Position numbers and translations under genes: made by a program
Shown: one piece after another, positions 39,670 to 51,744 of the stretch
Position numbering within the stretch: the stretch's first letter is position 1
Layout: the number at the start of each line of letters is the position of its first letter
Source: Triops longicaudatus
Taxonomy: Eukaryota; Arthropoda; Branchiopoda; Notostraca; Triopsidae
NCBI GenBank assembly: GCA_022885665.1
Contig: JAGQDJ010000057.1
Location: 1-64,000 of the forward strand
DNA length: 64,000 bases
Direction of reading: 5' to 3'
The notes under the pieces: generated by a model
The model's database searches: none
What the model saw: only the letters and a program-made list of their open reading frames with translations
Told to the model about the DNA's origin: nothing

Positions 39670-40436
39670 GTGCGTGTTGCTTTTCGCGCAGCATATCTAA
39701 GTCACACGAGGATCTCTCTTATTTAGTTTATTTAATTATATTCAGTAATACTCATTTTTAATATCTAATAATACAATATGAGTAATATTTTCTATACGTC
39801 CCTTTCCTTTGGAGATAATCAACCAAACCCGACGGTCTAAATTTCCCCGAAAAGATTGGGTTGACCCCAAAAAATGGGCAATTGTAGGGTGCACTGTACC
39901 GCCAAGACCCGGGAGAAATGCTTGTATTTGTTGGTTTGTTTTTAGGCCTCTTTAGCATTTTGAGGCGAAGTTATCCGTTTTTTAACGTGGGAATGTTTCT
40001 GTCAAAGAGAAACACTCATGACGACGTTTGAAAGCCTAAGCTCGTACAGGAATAAAAACGAGAACAAAATCAAATGGACTATGCTGTACATTGTACCCGT
40101 TTTATTAAACGCACTTCCATATCACGTTAGCGGCTAGGCTTGGAGGGCATGGGTTCTGACCTTGCCCAGCTTGCTGTCCGTCCCGTGCTTTTCCCCTGGC
40201 TCCCGACCGAGATAGGCAAAAGGGGGAAAGTATTCAACAGTTTAATAATATATCGATATGAAACACCAATATTGCAATCGATGCCAATTCCAAGCAGTTT
40301 TGCTTAGCTTTTGTCCTCCACATGCCCCCAACAACAATAACAACAATAACGGTACTCACGCGGGTGGAATTTCTTATGTTTCTCGCAGAGATACCTGAGA
40401 CGAGAATACCAACCAGAAGCGTATACTTGACAACAA
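39670..40436. other. Spacer, no gene recognised
   Basis: No supported gene. A TATCGATA (DRE-like) motif occurs at 40251-40258, about 190 bp ahead of the first recognisable PSMC3-like sequence, and could be a relic of that gene's promoter. Confidence 0.45.
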
Positions 40437-41170
40437 GTGTATACTTTCAAAGCGCAGAGATGCATTATCTCCCACGAATTAGACGCCCTCAAAGAGAAAA
40501 CGAAAGAAAACATCAAGATCATAGTTAACACAACTCTTCCCTACTTCGTGTCCAACGTCGCTGAGGTAACTCGTCCATTTTATTTAACAGAATTTTTAGC
40601 CTACTATCGAAAAAGGCAAGAATGGTTTTTACTTTACTTTGTTTGTAGGATTTCGTTCTTAAGCAATCGTCTGGGTATTGTTTTTTATATTGACGTGCTT
40701 ATTAGTGAAATTTTATTTACTCTTGCTGTGTATTGTAATACCTTTGTTAATGATTTATTCTTCTTCGCTAATTTCTTTTCGCAGGATCTCGACGTCTACC
40801 CGCACGATTTGGAGTGAAAGAGTTTGCGTAAACGGTGCTCTAGACTCTCATCGCAAAGGCAAACGAGCTGTCATTGCCTCGACAGGTACTTTCAAAACAC
40901 GTACGATTCATAAAAACGTGTAATTTTCACGCATTTTGACGTGTTTAGACGTCGTGTCTTTCAGTTGCTGGTCTCCTAGAAACGGCCAAACGGGCCATGG
41001 CTCACCAAGTCGGTATCGAAATCGAAGTCCTTCGTCGAAGGCAGCCACGACTTCTTCGAAACGCTCACCACCCGCCCCTGTCCAGCGCGAAGAACTTAGC
41101 AAGGCCAGTCTTCCGTAACAGCTTGAAACCCCGTACAGAAGTGTTGGAAGACGCTGACTGGAGAAAGACC
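40437..41170 (+). pseudogene. PSMC3/Rpt5-like proteasome ATPase pseudogene (N-terminal part)
   Basis: Scattered segments match the N-terminal coiled-coil and OB region of the 26S proteasome regulatory subunit Rpt5. ISHELDALKEKTKENIKI and TTLPYFVSNVAE occur at about 40455-40565, followed by a donor-like GTAACT. After an intron-like stretch ending in ttttcgcag comes DLDV, and then, in another frame, ALDSHRKGKRAVIAST. A third piece after gtgtctttcag shows GLLETAKRAM, and further shifted frames contain FFETLTTR and KPRTEVLEDADWRK. The frame changes at least three times, a stop breaks the second segment, and no AAA ATPase module (Walker A/B) follows. It is an unprocessed, decayed copy; the intact gene must be elsewhere. 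The assignment is firm for the first two segments and weaker after about 40980. Confidence 0.6.
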
Positions 41171-42644
41171 TTGGTGGGTGGATCCACTCGTATCTGCTAA
41201 TTTCAGCAAAAGTATGAATGGGTTCTTCAACGGCAAAGAACCCTCTCGAGGCATTAACCCAGACGAACCACGTCGTTTATGGTACCGCCGTTGCAAGCTG
41301 ATGAACCAGATACACCGTTGATTTGGTCTTGTTGGACGTCAGTCTGCTTAGTTAGGGTAACAACGACTACTTTTTGAAGCAAACCCTAAGTGACTCTGGT
41401 GTGATAAACTTTGGTATTAAAATATCTCGTATTCTTTTTTCCAACAGTTAACAATATTGTGGGCGATGACAACCCAGTTGGTTCCTCGTAACACCTTCAT
41501 TCCCACCTAGAAATCGTACAATTTCACAGGACAAGACGCACTGTGCAAATAAAATTCGCCCACATTGTATTAAAAAAGGCAGACATTTTCGGATAAAAAG
41601 AGGGAGAAAACCACGCACAGTTGTCACAGAAAATATAAATAAATTCATAAAACATCCTTTTTGACATTTTTTTTTCGTAATGTTGGAATACGAGTTCCCG
41701 AAATAATTTGCCATGGGTTCCATCATATCCGATTATTCTTGTTTTACTCCGACAGTCATAGTGGTGACTACTTTGCGCGTTGAATTGAAGTGTGCTTTAC
41801 GAACTACGATATAACCCAGCTTTACAGGTAAATAAGAAGTATGAGCGACCCTTAAGCATGGCTGGTTCCTTTGCATTCGGAGCTGCACGTTGTTTCTGTA
41901 CCTGTTTACTAGTAACAGGAAGAAATAAGAGAAATAAAGGATGAGTGTTAAGCTGCAGTTGTCTCATAACATAGGACTTCTTCAAGAAACTTTAGTGTTT
42001 TTAAAAGTCTCATTTCGATTGGATTTCAAACTCATTTTCGACACAAGGATTCGGTCTCTTTAAAACGATCTTAACGACGAATTTTTACTATGCGTTCTAA
42101 GGAACACGCACCGAAACGGACTTACGCTCTTTCTTTTCCCTTATGCATGGTGTGTACTCAGTTTTATTTTCTCGAACGATCTAAGTTACAAAAAGCACGT
42201 AATTGTGACTTGCTTTACAAATCTTTCCTCAGAATCTTATAAATGTCTCGAACAGATCTAAACTGAAAAGTAATTCGATTTGCTTTCACAAGAAAACCCT
42301 AAGTTAGTGTAAATGAATATTTACTTTAAAATGTTTATCAAATTTTGTTTGAATTGATTTAGACTTGAAAACTATTATTCAAAATGGTTTTGCTTGAAAC
42401 ATCGCATTGCTTGGTAGATAACAAATAAGGCAACGTCAACAGTGAAAACTCGCGAAAAATAAGCTGAAATAACTCTAAAGTGTTAGAAAATGAGCTTCAA
42501 ATACGAGAAGTTCAAAACTGAAAGATGAGACCCTGAAAACAACTGGTTAGGAGCACTTCGTTGTAGCAAGCACGAAAAAATTTACTTAGCGTCATACACA
42601 CTTTACTGAACACACGAAGAATGTTCCCCTTTCAGAATATAAGT
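41171..42644. other. Spacer, no gene recognised
   Basis: AT-rich sequence after the PSMC3-like remnant and before the TADA1 3' end. No exon, RNA gene or repeat was recognised. A variant poly(A) hexamer, ATTAAA on the minus strand at 42645-42650, probably ends the TADA1 transcript. Confidence 0.5.
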
Positions 42645-42753
42645 TTTAATTACGGAAGATTACACATCACCTTGGATACATCGGGTTTCGGGTATAATGT
42701 ATGACCAATGTACCCTCTGTATAATTGTACATATACAAACTCCGCAAAAGAAG

Positions 42754-44442
42754 CTAAATAACGGAATTCTCGCCATGTGCATGCCACATTTTCGACGCTA
42801 TGCGCTCCATATTCACGGAATAAATGCTGTGAGCAGGCAAGACTTGTTGCTGGTGAAGCAAAGTTTCAAACAATTCCATCATTGAGATCGACGGCACGCT
42901 TTTCGGATTATACAGAGAACAAGCTTCATTCAAAGCAGCTTCTCTTTCCACTTCAGCTAATGTCGGCCTTAAATTTGGCACGTGACAAAAGGGATCTGTC
43001 GCTTCTGTCACTTCTGTCGTATTCCTAATAATATGAAAACGTTTTGGTATCATTTAAAAAAAGACCAGCGTAGACTTCACTCATTGCTGATAGCCCTTTG
43101 AGTATTCTTATATATAAATTACAACTTATTTTTTTTCTGTTTCAATTATTATGTTTTGCATTATGTAATATTTATGTATTGTGTTTTCCTTATGGTTTAT
43201 GATACACTTTTACTACTAATGAAATATGCATTTTTATTATACTCATCAATTATAATTTTAAATTTATTCTGGTTTACGTAAATAGTTATATTTCTTACAT
43301 TATTCAATATTTGCAAGCAAGTTATAGAAATGCACATGTTATTACCGCTCTCCGTGAGAATCACAAAGCAACCAAGTGTTATGAAGCCACGGGTTGGGTA
43401 TTGGCTCACCAACAGCGTACTGGCAGCCGCCTCTGCGCTTGTACGACTTCCGTCTCGTAATAACAGCAGTTAACAGGGCGCGCAACTGATTCTAAATTTC
43501 CGAAAAAATAGTCTGAAGCGTTTAAAAAAACAACATTTGTGAATTTTACCTGAACAGCCAAAATCAACAGCTTAACAGCGTCATCGGTGACACCATCTAG
43601 GCCATAATCCCAGGCGAGTACCAGCATTCTTCCATGAATCATAGCGGTATCCGGTAGCATGAGATCTCGTTGACAGTAAGATAATAGAGGATGATTACTA
43701 TCTGTTAATTTTGCTACTGGGAACTTCAGAGCTTTCAGGATATCAATAGGATCTAGCGGTTGGTGTCGATTCTAAGTTTTGAGACACAAAAAAGTAAATC
43801 AAATTCGAAAACGAAATCAAATGGAGTTTTAACTAAGTTTACTTCAAACGACAAACGAGGAATTTTGACTTTGGGCTTCAGTGGCCTCTCTTTGACAACA
43901 GGTACGATTTTCACAGGTTCGGGATCCTCTATTTTCGGAATTTTGGGAGGGAGACACGGCTTGCTGTCATCGATTTGTTCGACTTGGGAGTTGAAATCAT
44001 CCGAATTGTAGAAAGAAGAGGAGTTATGAGGCTTGGCAGGGACAGCCGGGCGGCACAGGCTTTGGCATTTGCACAAAATAGCCAGCAAGAAGTCATTGTG
44101 GAGGTTTACCAAGTTTGGTGGAATAAGCTTTCTTGCTTCACGGTCGAAATCTTCCTTTGTTAACTGACGAAGAGATTGAACGTAATTTTCAAGATATAAA
44201 GGTATTTCACGATAAAAACGGATTTCAATTTTAAGAGACAGAAGTTTTATTTAATAAGCGATTAAGCTTACTTTTAAAGAAAACCACGCTCGCAGGATAC
44301 TGAAGTACCTAAATAACAGAAAAAAAAATAAAAATAAATGTAGAACTGATTGATATCTGTGTTTATACTTTTGAGAATCATCACCGAGGACTGTGATTAG
44401 TCTCTGACGCGTAATATTTACATCTAACGTAGAAAAACTCAT
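42754..44442 (-). CDS. TADA1 (ADA1), SAGA complex core subunit
   Basis: This is the histone-fold partner that anchors the core of the SAGA co-activator. Six coding exons in phase are 44442-44369, 44308-44272, 44163-43843, 43771-43550, 43491-43346 and 43024-42754, giving 356 aa (human 335). Matches to TADA1 are KYFSILRAWFSLK and KEDFDREARKL near the N terminus, then HNDFLLAILCKCQSL. The predicted histone-fold region follows in MLPDTAMIHGRMLVLAWDYG and GVTDDAVKLLILAVQNQLR. The C-terminal region has MELFETLL and YSVNMERIASKMWH. A lysine/proline-rich linker (PPKIPKIEDPEPVKIV) between them is longer than in human. All introns are GT-AG, and the start is the first Met of exon 1 (MSFSTLD). It lies upstream of nothing on its own strand but is followed at 45.5 kb by Dr1 in the same orientation. 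Confidence 0.93.
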
Positions 44443-45449
44443 GGCAAAAGCACCCACACGTGCATAAACGCAAATACGCATTCAAATGAAGCGAAGCAGT
44501 GAATACTGTGACAATGTGTACAAAACAATGCTTGTTACGCCATCTAGTAGATGAAGACTTTCCCTTGATTAAGTAAAGTATAGCTTTGGTGTCGTAAACG
44601 CACCGAAAAATCCTTCTGACCGACGTAATTTCTCTTCTTCGATAGGGAAATACAACTCATAAAACTACGCATACCAATGAACCTGAATAAAGTAACTGAG
44701 TGGACGAAGACGCCATTTCGATATTGCGCGCTGATTAAAGTTGGCCAATGGCTCACGAATTATCCCGCGCAGCTTCTTGAAAGCGATGCTTCGGGATGGT
44801 TGCATTTCTTGGCACGACTTTCGTTCTGCACTTCTGTAGTTTTCTGTCCCCTGCTAGGGAAAGGGGATTGGCTAAGACAGAAAATAGCAAAGGAAGGAAT
44901 GAAGCCGTTTAAGTTAATACGATCGTTCTGAAACACTTTTGAAAGGAAGCCTGGATGGCGGGAAAAACGTCATCAGGGGCCAAGATGCCAACAGTACAAT
45001 TAGCTTTTAGACTGAAAGCCTGTTCAACATGTTAAAAAATACATTTCTTTGATAAAGCCTGTTCAGACATTTAACTGTTCAGTTGTTCAACACGTTAAGT
45101 TACTGAAAGCTTATATCCCTGACTTTAGCTAATTTACTTTCAGCTTAATGAAGATTGTGTAGAAATCATTGCTTTGAATATACTAAAAATTACCTGCTGC
45201 GAGATTTGAGCATCTAGATTAATTTCAGCTAATCTGCCACAAAAAAGTTCTAAAAGCAAATCTCCTTAATCTAAGTACCGGTACTTTTACGACCTTCCCC
45301 TCATGTACGCTATTTTTCATCATGGACACGCCTATGCATGTAATAGAAAATGTCTTTGCTGGTCTCAGTTTACCAAAGTTATAATATTCGAATACAAGTA
45401 CACGATATGGTGCTAGCTTTAAAAGAGGACATAATGACTCAGAAAAAAA
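44443..45449. other. TADA1 upstream / Dr1 downstream spacer
   Basis: About 1 kb that should hold the TADA1 promoter and the Dr1 3' UTR. I see no coding exon with family signature. Confidence 0.5.
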
Positions 45450-45455
45450 TTTATT
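45450..45455 (-). promoter_or_regulatory. Poly(A) signal of Dr1
   Basis: AATAAA on the minus strand about 70 bp after the Dr1 stop codon. Confidence 0.65.
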
Positions 45456-45522
45456 TTAGAAAATTACCATCGCACTTTACAATAAACAAGCATTGGGAAG
45501 AAAACTTGTCGAAAGTCTTCTT

Positions 45523-46170
45523 TCAGGCGTATTCGTCTTCATCGTTAGCTGAAGTTAGGCCCGAAACTCCGGCTTGGATCATTTGCTGGGAAGCTTCTGC
45601 TTGCAGCTGTTGCCACTGCGCTTGTTCGGCTTGTTGCTGTTCCTCACGAGCCTTTAGAATGGAAAACACAATAGCAGCCTTTTCCCTAGCTATATTTCTG
45701 TATATATATATTAGAATTTACTTTGGCGAAAAGTTCCTGCTGTTGACGCAACAGCTCTTCTTCGGGGATTCCCAAGTTTTCAAGCCTTGTGCTCTGTCTT
45801 CGTTTCTTGGCAGCTACGGCTTTGCAGTCTTTTAACACGGCTTCAGCTTCCGTTTTGTAATCACCGAATCCCAATTTGTCCAATGCTAAGAACATATTTA
45901 TTTTTTAAATAATGACGATTAAGGTACGATAAACTTTTTCATTCCTTCATTACCTGCGAGAATGTGCTCAGCGTTAATCGTTTTCTTTTGTTGTTGGGCG
46001 CAGATCTCGTTAGCTTCGGAAGCAATCAAGTGAATAAATTCAGTGCAACAGTTTAAAATTAATTCACGGACTTCATTAGCCACTCGTACGTTGGGCACGA
46101 TTTCTTTTATCATCTTGTTCATTGCCGCTCGGGGAATAGTTAGTTCGTCATCCGGAGTTTCAGCCATCAT
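45523..46170 (-). CDS. Dr1 / NC2-beta, TBP-binding transcription regulator
   Basis: This is the histone-fold subunit of negative cofactor 2, which binds TBP on DNA with NC2-alpha; in metazoans NC2-beta is also an ATAC complex subunit. Three coding exons are 46170-45954, 45885-45722 and 45651-45523, giving 169 aa (human 176). The histone fold spans about residues 12-85 (ELTIPRAAMNKMIKEIVPNV, EFIHLIASEANEI, KKTINAEHIL, LDKLGF). The conserved RLENLGIPEEELLRQQQELF follows, then a Gln/Ala-rich tail ending in DEDEYA. The start is one of two adjacent Met codons (MMAETPDD). A 74-bp 5' UTR intron (46183-46256) is supported by the donor CAC/GTAAGT and the acceptor TTGGCAG. The gene is divergent from the unrecognised gene at 46893. 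Confidence 0.95.
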
Positions 46171-46257
46171 TCTGCCAAAAATCTGCCAAGACGAGTCAAA
46201 CAAAACAAACTTTCTGAAACCTATTCAGCTAACAAGCCAACAATTAAGGAACTTACG

Positions 46258-46892
46258 TGATTTAGATCTCGCCTTTACTACAAGATGGCACAAGTAGCGT
46301 ATCAAGCGCAGTAGACAATGTTTAAGCTTTTTGAGGAAAAGCGCTTTAAGCTTGAGAGATCTATGATTTAGTTACAGAGTATTGTCACGTCAATTTTCAA
46401 CACATGTATTCCTCTCGGTTACAAATCTCAGGGAGGGTTTGACCTCGCTTACTCAAAACCAGACTATCTGTAACCAGACTATCTGGCGGCGCCGAGGTTC
46501 ACAACTTCAACAAAGAACACTGGGAAATGGGCCCCCTTTTTGTGCTATTTTAGCTCCAGAGACCTCGTGGCGTGACAGTATGAAACGGATTACACAACTG
46601 CGCATTTTACAGCCGCTCAGAAACAGGGTGAGACTTTAGCTAAGGTCATGTCAGTGACGAGAACGGTGTCAGTCGAGAACGCGTTGCGACCCGTGGTGCA
46701 GCACGCCTACCGCTGAACTACTATACAATACAATTGATTCTTGTCCAGAGCCACGCAGACGGAAATAAGAACGTTCACTTTTTCGAGGAAAGAACCACAA
46801 ATCCAGCTCAATAAAGAATTCCAATAAGTCAATTCTTCATTAGTCAGCGACAATTTGGTTAAGTACGCTGAAGCGAATATGCTTTGTCAGTG
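46258..46892. other. Compact divergent promoter, Dr1 and unrecognised gene
   Basis: At most about 635 bp separates the Dr1 5' UTR exon (minus) from the start codon of the next gene (plus). No other exon is seen, so the interval probably serves as a shared bidirectional promoter. Confidence 0.5.
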
Positions 46893-48416
46893 ATGGGGAA
46901 AAGCAAAGCTAGCAAAAAGAATATACCACTCCGCCTTCCAAAAAGTAAGGAACCCGTAATTAGTGACCCTTCGAATGATCCAACATTCGTACCAATGTTT
47001 GGCCCTTCGGGCACTGTCGTTGACAATAAAACGCCTGGAGTACAGAGAAAACGGTAAGCTAACATAACTCGTGGGTCATTGCTATAATTATGCTTTCTAC
47101 AAAGCTCTAATTAAATAAGAACGTTTTAATTTTCTATTTAAAAAGTTGTTTATAGGAGAATTTCAAGGTTTTTTTGATTAATGGTTGTTAAATTTAATTC
47201 ATTATTCTGTCAAGAATGTGTAATGGCAATTGACGATTTTTTCTTTTTCCAACAGTGACACCCCAGTACAGAAGGAAAAGTCAGCCTTTGGATTTTTTGA
47301 ATGCCGTTCTGTTAATGTTGCTGCTGACACTAAAAATGATGATGGATTCCCCGAGCCGGAAGTCGTTCGAGAAGGCGAACACAGTGATTTGCATTTGAGT
47401 AGTACACCAATAGTTTCCACACCACCACCAATTAAAAGAGCTATAATCAGCGCCACGCCCCTTATTAGTACGCCACTTCATGCGTTTAGTGCCCAAGAGG
47501 CAAACTTCTCAGTAAGTTTTTTCTGAAAATGACAATTTTCAGAAAAAATTCTTATGAGAATTTCTTTGTTTAGCTGGCACTGTCAGCCATTGAACCGCCA
47601 GCGACACCTGACGGCACGTTGGCCTGCTTCGCAGATCGTATTTCTCACGTCCAAGAGAGTGACAATTCGAGTTTCACTACCTTTGATGTTGCAACGGTTG
47701 ATTCTGCAAATCAAGTTGGCAGACTTGAAAAAATCGAATTATCCGAGCCAGTTGTAACGAATCTTGGAATTGAGTACCAGATTTCACATGAACCTTGTGG
47801 AAGCCGTGCCGAAGAACACGACGGTAATGCAGAGTCGCAACGTAGAGAGCCATCTAGAGGGAGTGATAATAAGTGCAATAAAGTTATTAAGGAAAATGAA
47901 GAAAAACGTGACACTAGAAAAGTGTACAGATTACAATTCAATTATAAGGAGCATTGCAGAGCTAGGGGGCGTTTGCTGCGCCAACGCAAAGAAGAGCGAG
48001 CTGCAGGTGTGGCTGTCAATGCTGCCGCAGCCACTGAAACTAAAGGTGTCACTGCTGAAACACTAAGTGATGACAGTGATGACAGTTTTGATGAGTATCT
48101 AAGAAAAAGCAGTGGACTGCTAAGTGATCCTAAATGGTCTCCAATAAAGTTTGAAAGTCCCGTTCGCAGTGAAAGGCGCGCGAAGAGTTCACGGAATAAT
48201 GCTGCGACTACACCGCCATCTGGGATTTCATCTCCAGAACCCATGAGTCCGTCATCCTGGATTGAAGGTTGTTGCACAGTTCTGACGCAGAAAGATGTTT
48301 TGGCCAAACGTGAGCAGGCTGCCAACAGTAAGTCGTCACCTAAAAAGCCGGTTAAAAGATTTAAAATCGCTTCTCCACCCAAAACACCTGTTAAGAAGTT
48401 CAAGTTTTTCGATTAA
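46893..48416 (+). CDS. Unrecognised basic, Ser/Thr-Pro-rich protein (419 aa)
   Basis: Three exons in phase (46893-47053, 47256-47511, 47574-48416) with clean GT-AG borders give a 419-aa protein that I do not recognise. An upstream ATG ends at once in a stop, so the Met at 46893 is the start. The protein appears largely disordered. Features visible are a basic N terminus (MGKSKASKKN), the motif AFGFFE at residues 64-69, many Thr/Ser-Pro sites (STPIVSTPPP, SATPLISTP), a KEN tripeptide at 245-247, an Arg/Lys-rich stretch near 250-290, an acidic DDSDDSFDEYL, and a basic Pro/Lys-rich C terminus ending in FKFFD. An FGF motif plus a KEN box with many CDK-type sites is the layout of sororin/Dalmatian, the cohesion regulator that binds Pds5 and is destroyed by APC/C. 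The diagnostic C-terminal sororin domain is not evident, so this is only a hypothesis. Confidence 0.75.
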
Positions 48417-50075
48417 TTGGTTCATTGTTTGTTTTCGCGTTGAGAGTCGTTGAAAGTCTTTGATAAGTCTTGGAAAAATTAATCGCGTTTGTTAGATTTT
48501 TTTTTGCCACTGAAAAAGTGCAATTTTTGTTGAAAAGCTTATTTCGCTCAATATAAATCGTTAGTTTTTGTTAAATACGGAGCTGACTTAGATTTTTACC
48601 TTGAACACGAACTACGAAAATACTAAGATGGCGTAAGCCTCTTTGAAGGCCCTAGCCACTTGGAAGGGGTCAGTACAATTCGCGGTTCATCAACAAACAC
48701 GATTCCTAAGAAGGCAACGGACTCCGGTCGTACTATTTGTGCTTCGAAATCGCCTCCCAGTACTTACCAAGTATAGTAAAATCTCACAACCACGTGCAGG
48801 CAAAGGGTCGAAAGTTTTGTCCGTTAGAGCGGATTGCACAGGTCTGTACCCAGCACCGCCTTTTTGCTTTTTTCGTCTTTTGTCCTCTTCTGTCTTCTCT
48901 TTTCCCTCTCTGTCGGGGAAAAATGGAAGGTGGTGATACGGGACATGAGTCCTTCGTTGTGATGGGAAGGACTTTGGAAGAGGTGGAGGATCACGTATTG
49001 GAGGAACGTAGTAATGAAGAAATGGATTAGTGACAGGCAGAGGCTAGTGGCATGAGTTCTGATGGGTTCATGGCAGAGTACATATTCACACCTTGCCATA
49101 GCCTGCATGGTCATAGAAAATTTTTTACATAAATATTGTTTTAATTGCCTTTTTGTCATAAATTATCCTCTGAACAAATTCCATAGATCGTACTAAATTA
49201 AAAAGCAATGTGTCTGGTAGGATACTGTCCGATGAATCACTTACATATTCCTCATTTACACTTTTGGCACTTTAACAGCCAGTTTGTCCCAGAACTTCCG
49301 CCTCAAAACTTCCTGCAAAGATGCAATAAATTAGCGAAGCCCGGAATAATACCAACAAGCGTCTTTATCGCAGGTATCTTCAGCCAAGTACGGTTACGTA
49401 TTTATAAGCTTTCAAGTAAGCATCGTAACACTCCTCGGCGAAGGAGTCTACGTAATTTTGAGTTACTGATGTAATACCTTCTAATTGTGTCTGTTCAAGG
49501 TTGGTTACAGACTGTTTGAATACGGTAGTGGGTGAATATTTGAGGGAACTGGGCCGGGAAGTGAGTTTGAAGGTTTTTGGGATAAAGAAAGGCGGGTCAT
49601 TTGGTCAAGTGTCATGGCTAGGGAATGAGAAAGTACATGATTTCCGGGTCTACGTTACAGTTGAGTCCACAACAACTCGAACAATGTACAACAGTTCACT
49701 AAAAAGTTAATAGAGCTTTTTCCTTCAACTTTTCAACTTCAACTTTCCTTCAACTTCTTTCCATCAATAGTTACATTAACCCACTTTATCTTTTTTTGTA
49801 AAACAAGAAAAAAATAATACTTTACATAGCTATCTTTTGCAAAATGAAATTAAAAAACGCTTGTGGATACTAGAAATTAGGTGAAATAAAATCTTTTTGG
49901 ATCCTATGGCGAAGTCTTTCATCTTCGGTGGCAATCGAGTAACTTGTGTTGGCTTTCATTTTGTGAGATTGGGTTTCTTGAGTGCATCTTACGCCACACT
50001 CGTCTTCCTCATCTTCTTCCAATTGAAATTTGTAGGTTTGTACCAGTAAGCCCTGGGCATCGATTTTACGAAAAA
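48417..50075. other. Spacer, no gene recognised
   Basis: Open frames such as 48737-49030 and 49501-49710 have no splice support or recognisable domain. The segment leads into the mobile-element graveyard that begins at about 50.08 kb. Confidence 0.45.
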
Positions 50076-50285
50076 TTATACATTTCCTGTGATTTCTTTT
50101 CCATCTCTGCTTGCAGTCACCATTGCCCCTTTCATTTGCGTAACTTGGAACGGCTCTGGATCAAAAGGTGTCTGTAGCTTGCTGGTTGTCTTTTCTCTCC
50201 TTAACAAAATTCGATCGCCAACTTGAAAACTAGGGGGAATTGCTTTCTGATCTGCTGTATCAATTAACATTGCCAAACAGCTTTC
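50076..50285 (-). mobile_element. Ty3/gypsy integrase C-terminal fragment
   Basis: A minus-strand frame contains the GPY/F-type integrase tail of Ty3/gypsy retrotransposons: FQVGDRILLRR, then LQTPFDPEPFQV, KGAMVTASRDGKEI. The frame is open for 66 residues only. I see no LTR, reverse transcriptase or integrase core next to it, so this is an isolated fragment. Confidence 0.75.
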
Positions 50286-50464
50286 CTCGAAATGTCAATT
50301 ACCAAGTTTTGCAACTTGCCACTGCCACTGTAATTGCAACAGCCACTGTAAAGTTACAAACACTGTTCTACCCATCTTTTCCCACAATCTAAAGTGAGCG
50401 TCTTTTCTTCGATTATAGTTTTACTAGCAACATTTCTTTGTAGGAGTTACAATGAAATAGTAAT

Positions 50465-51744
50465 GATGAAATATACAAGACACTGAAATCATCCCCAAGA
50501 CCATGGAAAAGTTCCTAACCTTCAGGGTAAACAAAGTACGCTTCCTTTATTTCCCACAAGCTATGAGCACGAACCTAGATCGTTAGGCTCAGGTTTTATT
50601 CAAGAAGGGACTTCTGTACTTCAAATATTAGGAAGAAAGTCTCAAAGCTTAAAACAATGAACGAAACTAAAACCGACGGCGCGCAAGGGAGTTTTCCCGT
50701 ACGAGCTCATATCAAGCCTTGAAACCCTCGAACTGTCTCATTTACCACTCAAGCAAGCCTTTTATTCTTCGTTATCGGGAGAGACGTTCTTGAAAGCAGA
50801 GTATGTGCATGCACAACTCTTCAGTGAAACGTACGAATGTCGTACGTTAAAGGACTACCATGCTATTTATCTGGATTGCGACGACCGTATCCTTGCCGAT
50901 TGTTTCCAAAGTCTTCGCGTGACACTTTTTAGAAGTTCTGGGCTGGATCCGGCCCACTTTTCCATTATATCCCAGTTTTCCTGGAATGCGTGTGACATTC
51001 GCGTGGAACTTCATTTGAGCAAACCAGAAATGAGTCGCATGACGGATGTTACAATCCACGAAATGGTTCGCCAATTTATAAGGAGAGGCTTAACCATGGT
51101 GAGTCGTAGTAACGGTGTTGCCAATGCTCCCGAAGTTCCCAACTACAATCCGCTCATTCGCTACAGTTCGATCGCGTACATTGACACCAACCATTTATAT
51201 GGTTGGGCAGTGCTACAAGGCGATGGCACAACACTGAGTGAATTAAAGGAAAAGATTGTCCCAATCGAAACGAAATATTGGCGTACCTTCTGATTGTCCC
51301 ATGGGTTATGCCTTTTTTATAGACCTTGAGTATTCAACTCAGTTGCATAGCGAGGACGACGACTTTCCCGCTGCTTCCCAGAAACAGAAAATATTCGACT
51401 GGACGAATAATTAAGCCTAATCACTCGAGAATTGTAATTAGAGCAAAAAACCTAAAATTTCGTGGACAAACTTCTAAGCTGTGCGCCACCCTAGAATCCA
51501 AGGAAGACTTCCAATATCTTATCAAAGAAATCTTATCCATTTACAGAAGGCTCTGTTACACAGAATTGAAGTTAAGAAAATGCACGGGGCCATACGATTC
51601 AAACAAACTCTTCTATTTCAAACGTGCATTGAAAGAAATACTAAATTGCGACCGGCCGTGAAAAATTATGAAGATCGAGACTGTTTAATGCCTGTAAATA
51701 ATTCAATATTTGGCGAGTCATTACTGGCATTTAACAGAGGTTAG
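50465..51744 (+). pseudogene. Degenerate protein-primed family B DNA polymerase, copy A (Polinton/Maverick-type)
   Basis: Successive plus-strand segments match the family B polymerase of Polinton/Maverick elements and related DNA viruses. An exonuclease-domain part with MEKFLTFR lies near 50500. KGVFPYELISSLE and AFYSSLSGETFL follow at about 50693-50790, then DYHAIYLDCD, YIDTNHLYGWA (polymerase motif A region) and FFIDLEYSTQLH. After a further frame change come a KNYED segment and VNNSIFG. The reading frame shifts at least three times (notably near 51293 and 51660), with in-frame stops, so nothing functional can be made. Protein-primed polymerases of this type also occur in adintoviruses and linear plasmids; no integrase, protease or capsid gene was recognised to decide between them. 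Confidence 0.78.

Noticed and set aside
39419..39694. 91-codon minus-strand frame
   Set aside because: It overlaps the 5S rRNA gene on the same strand; the sequence is explained by the RNA.
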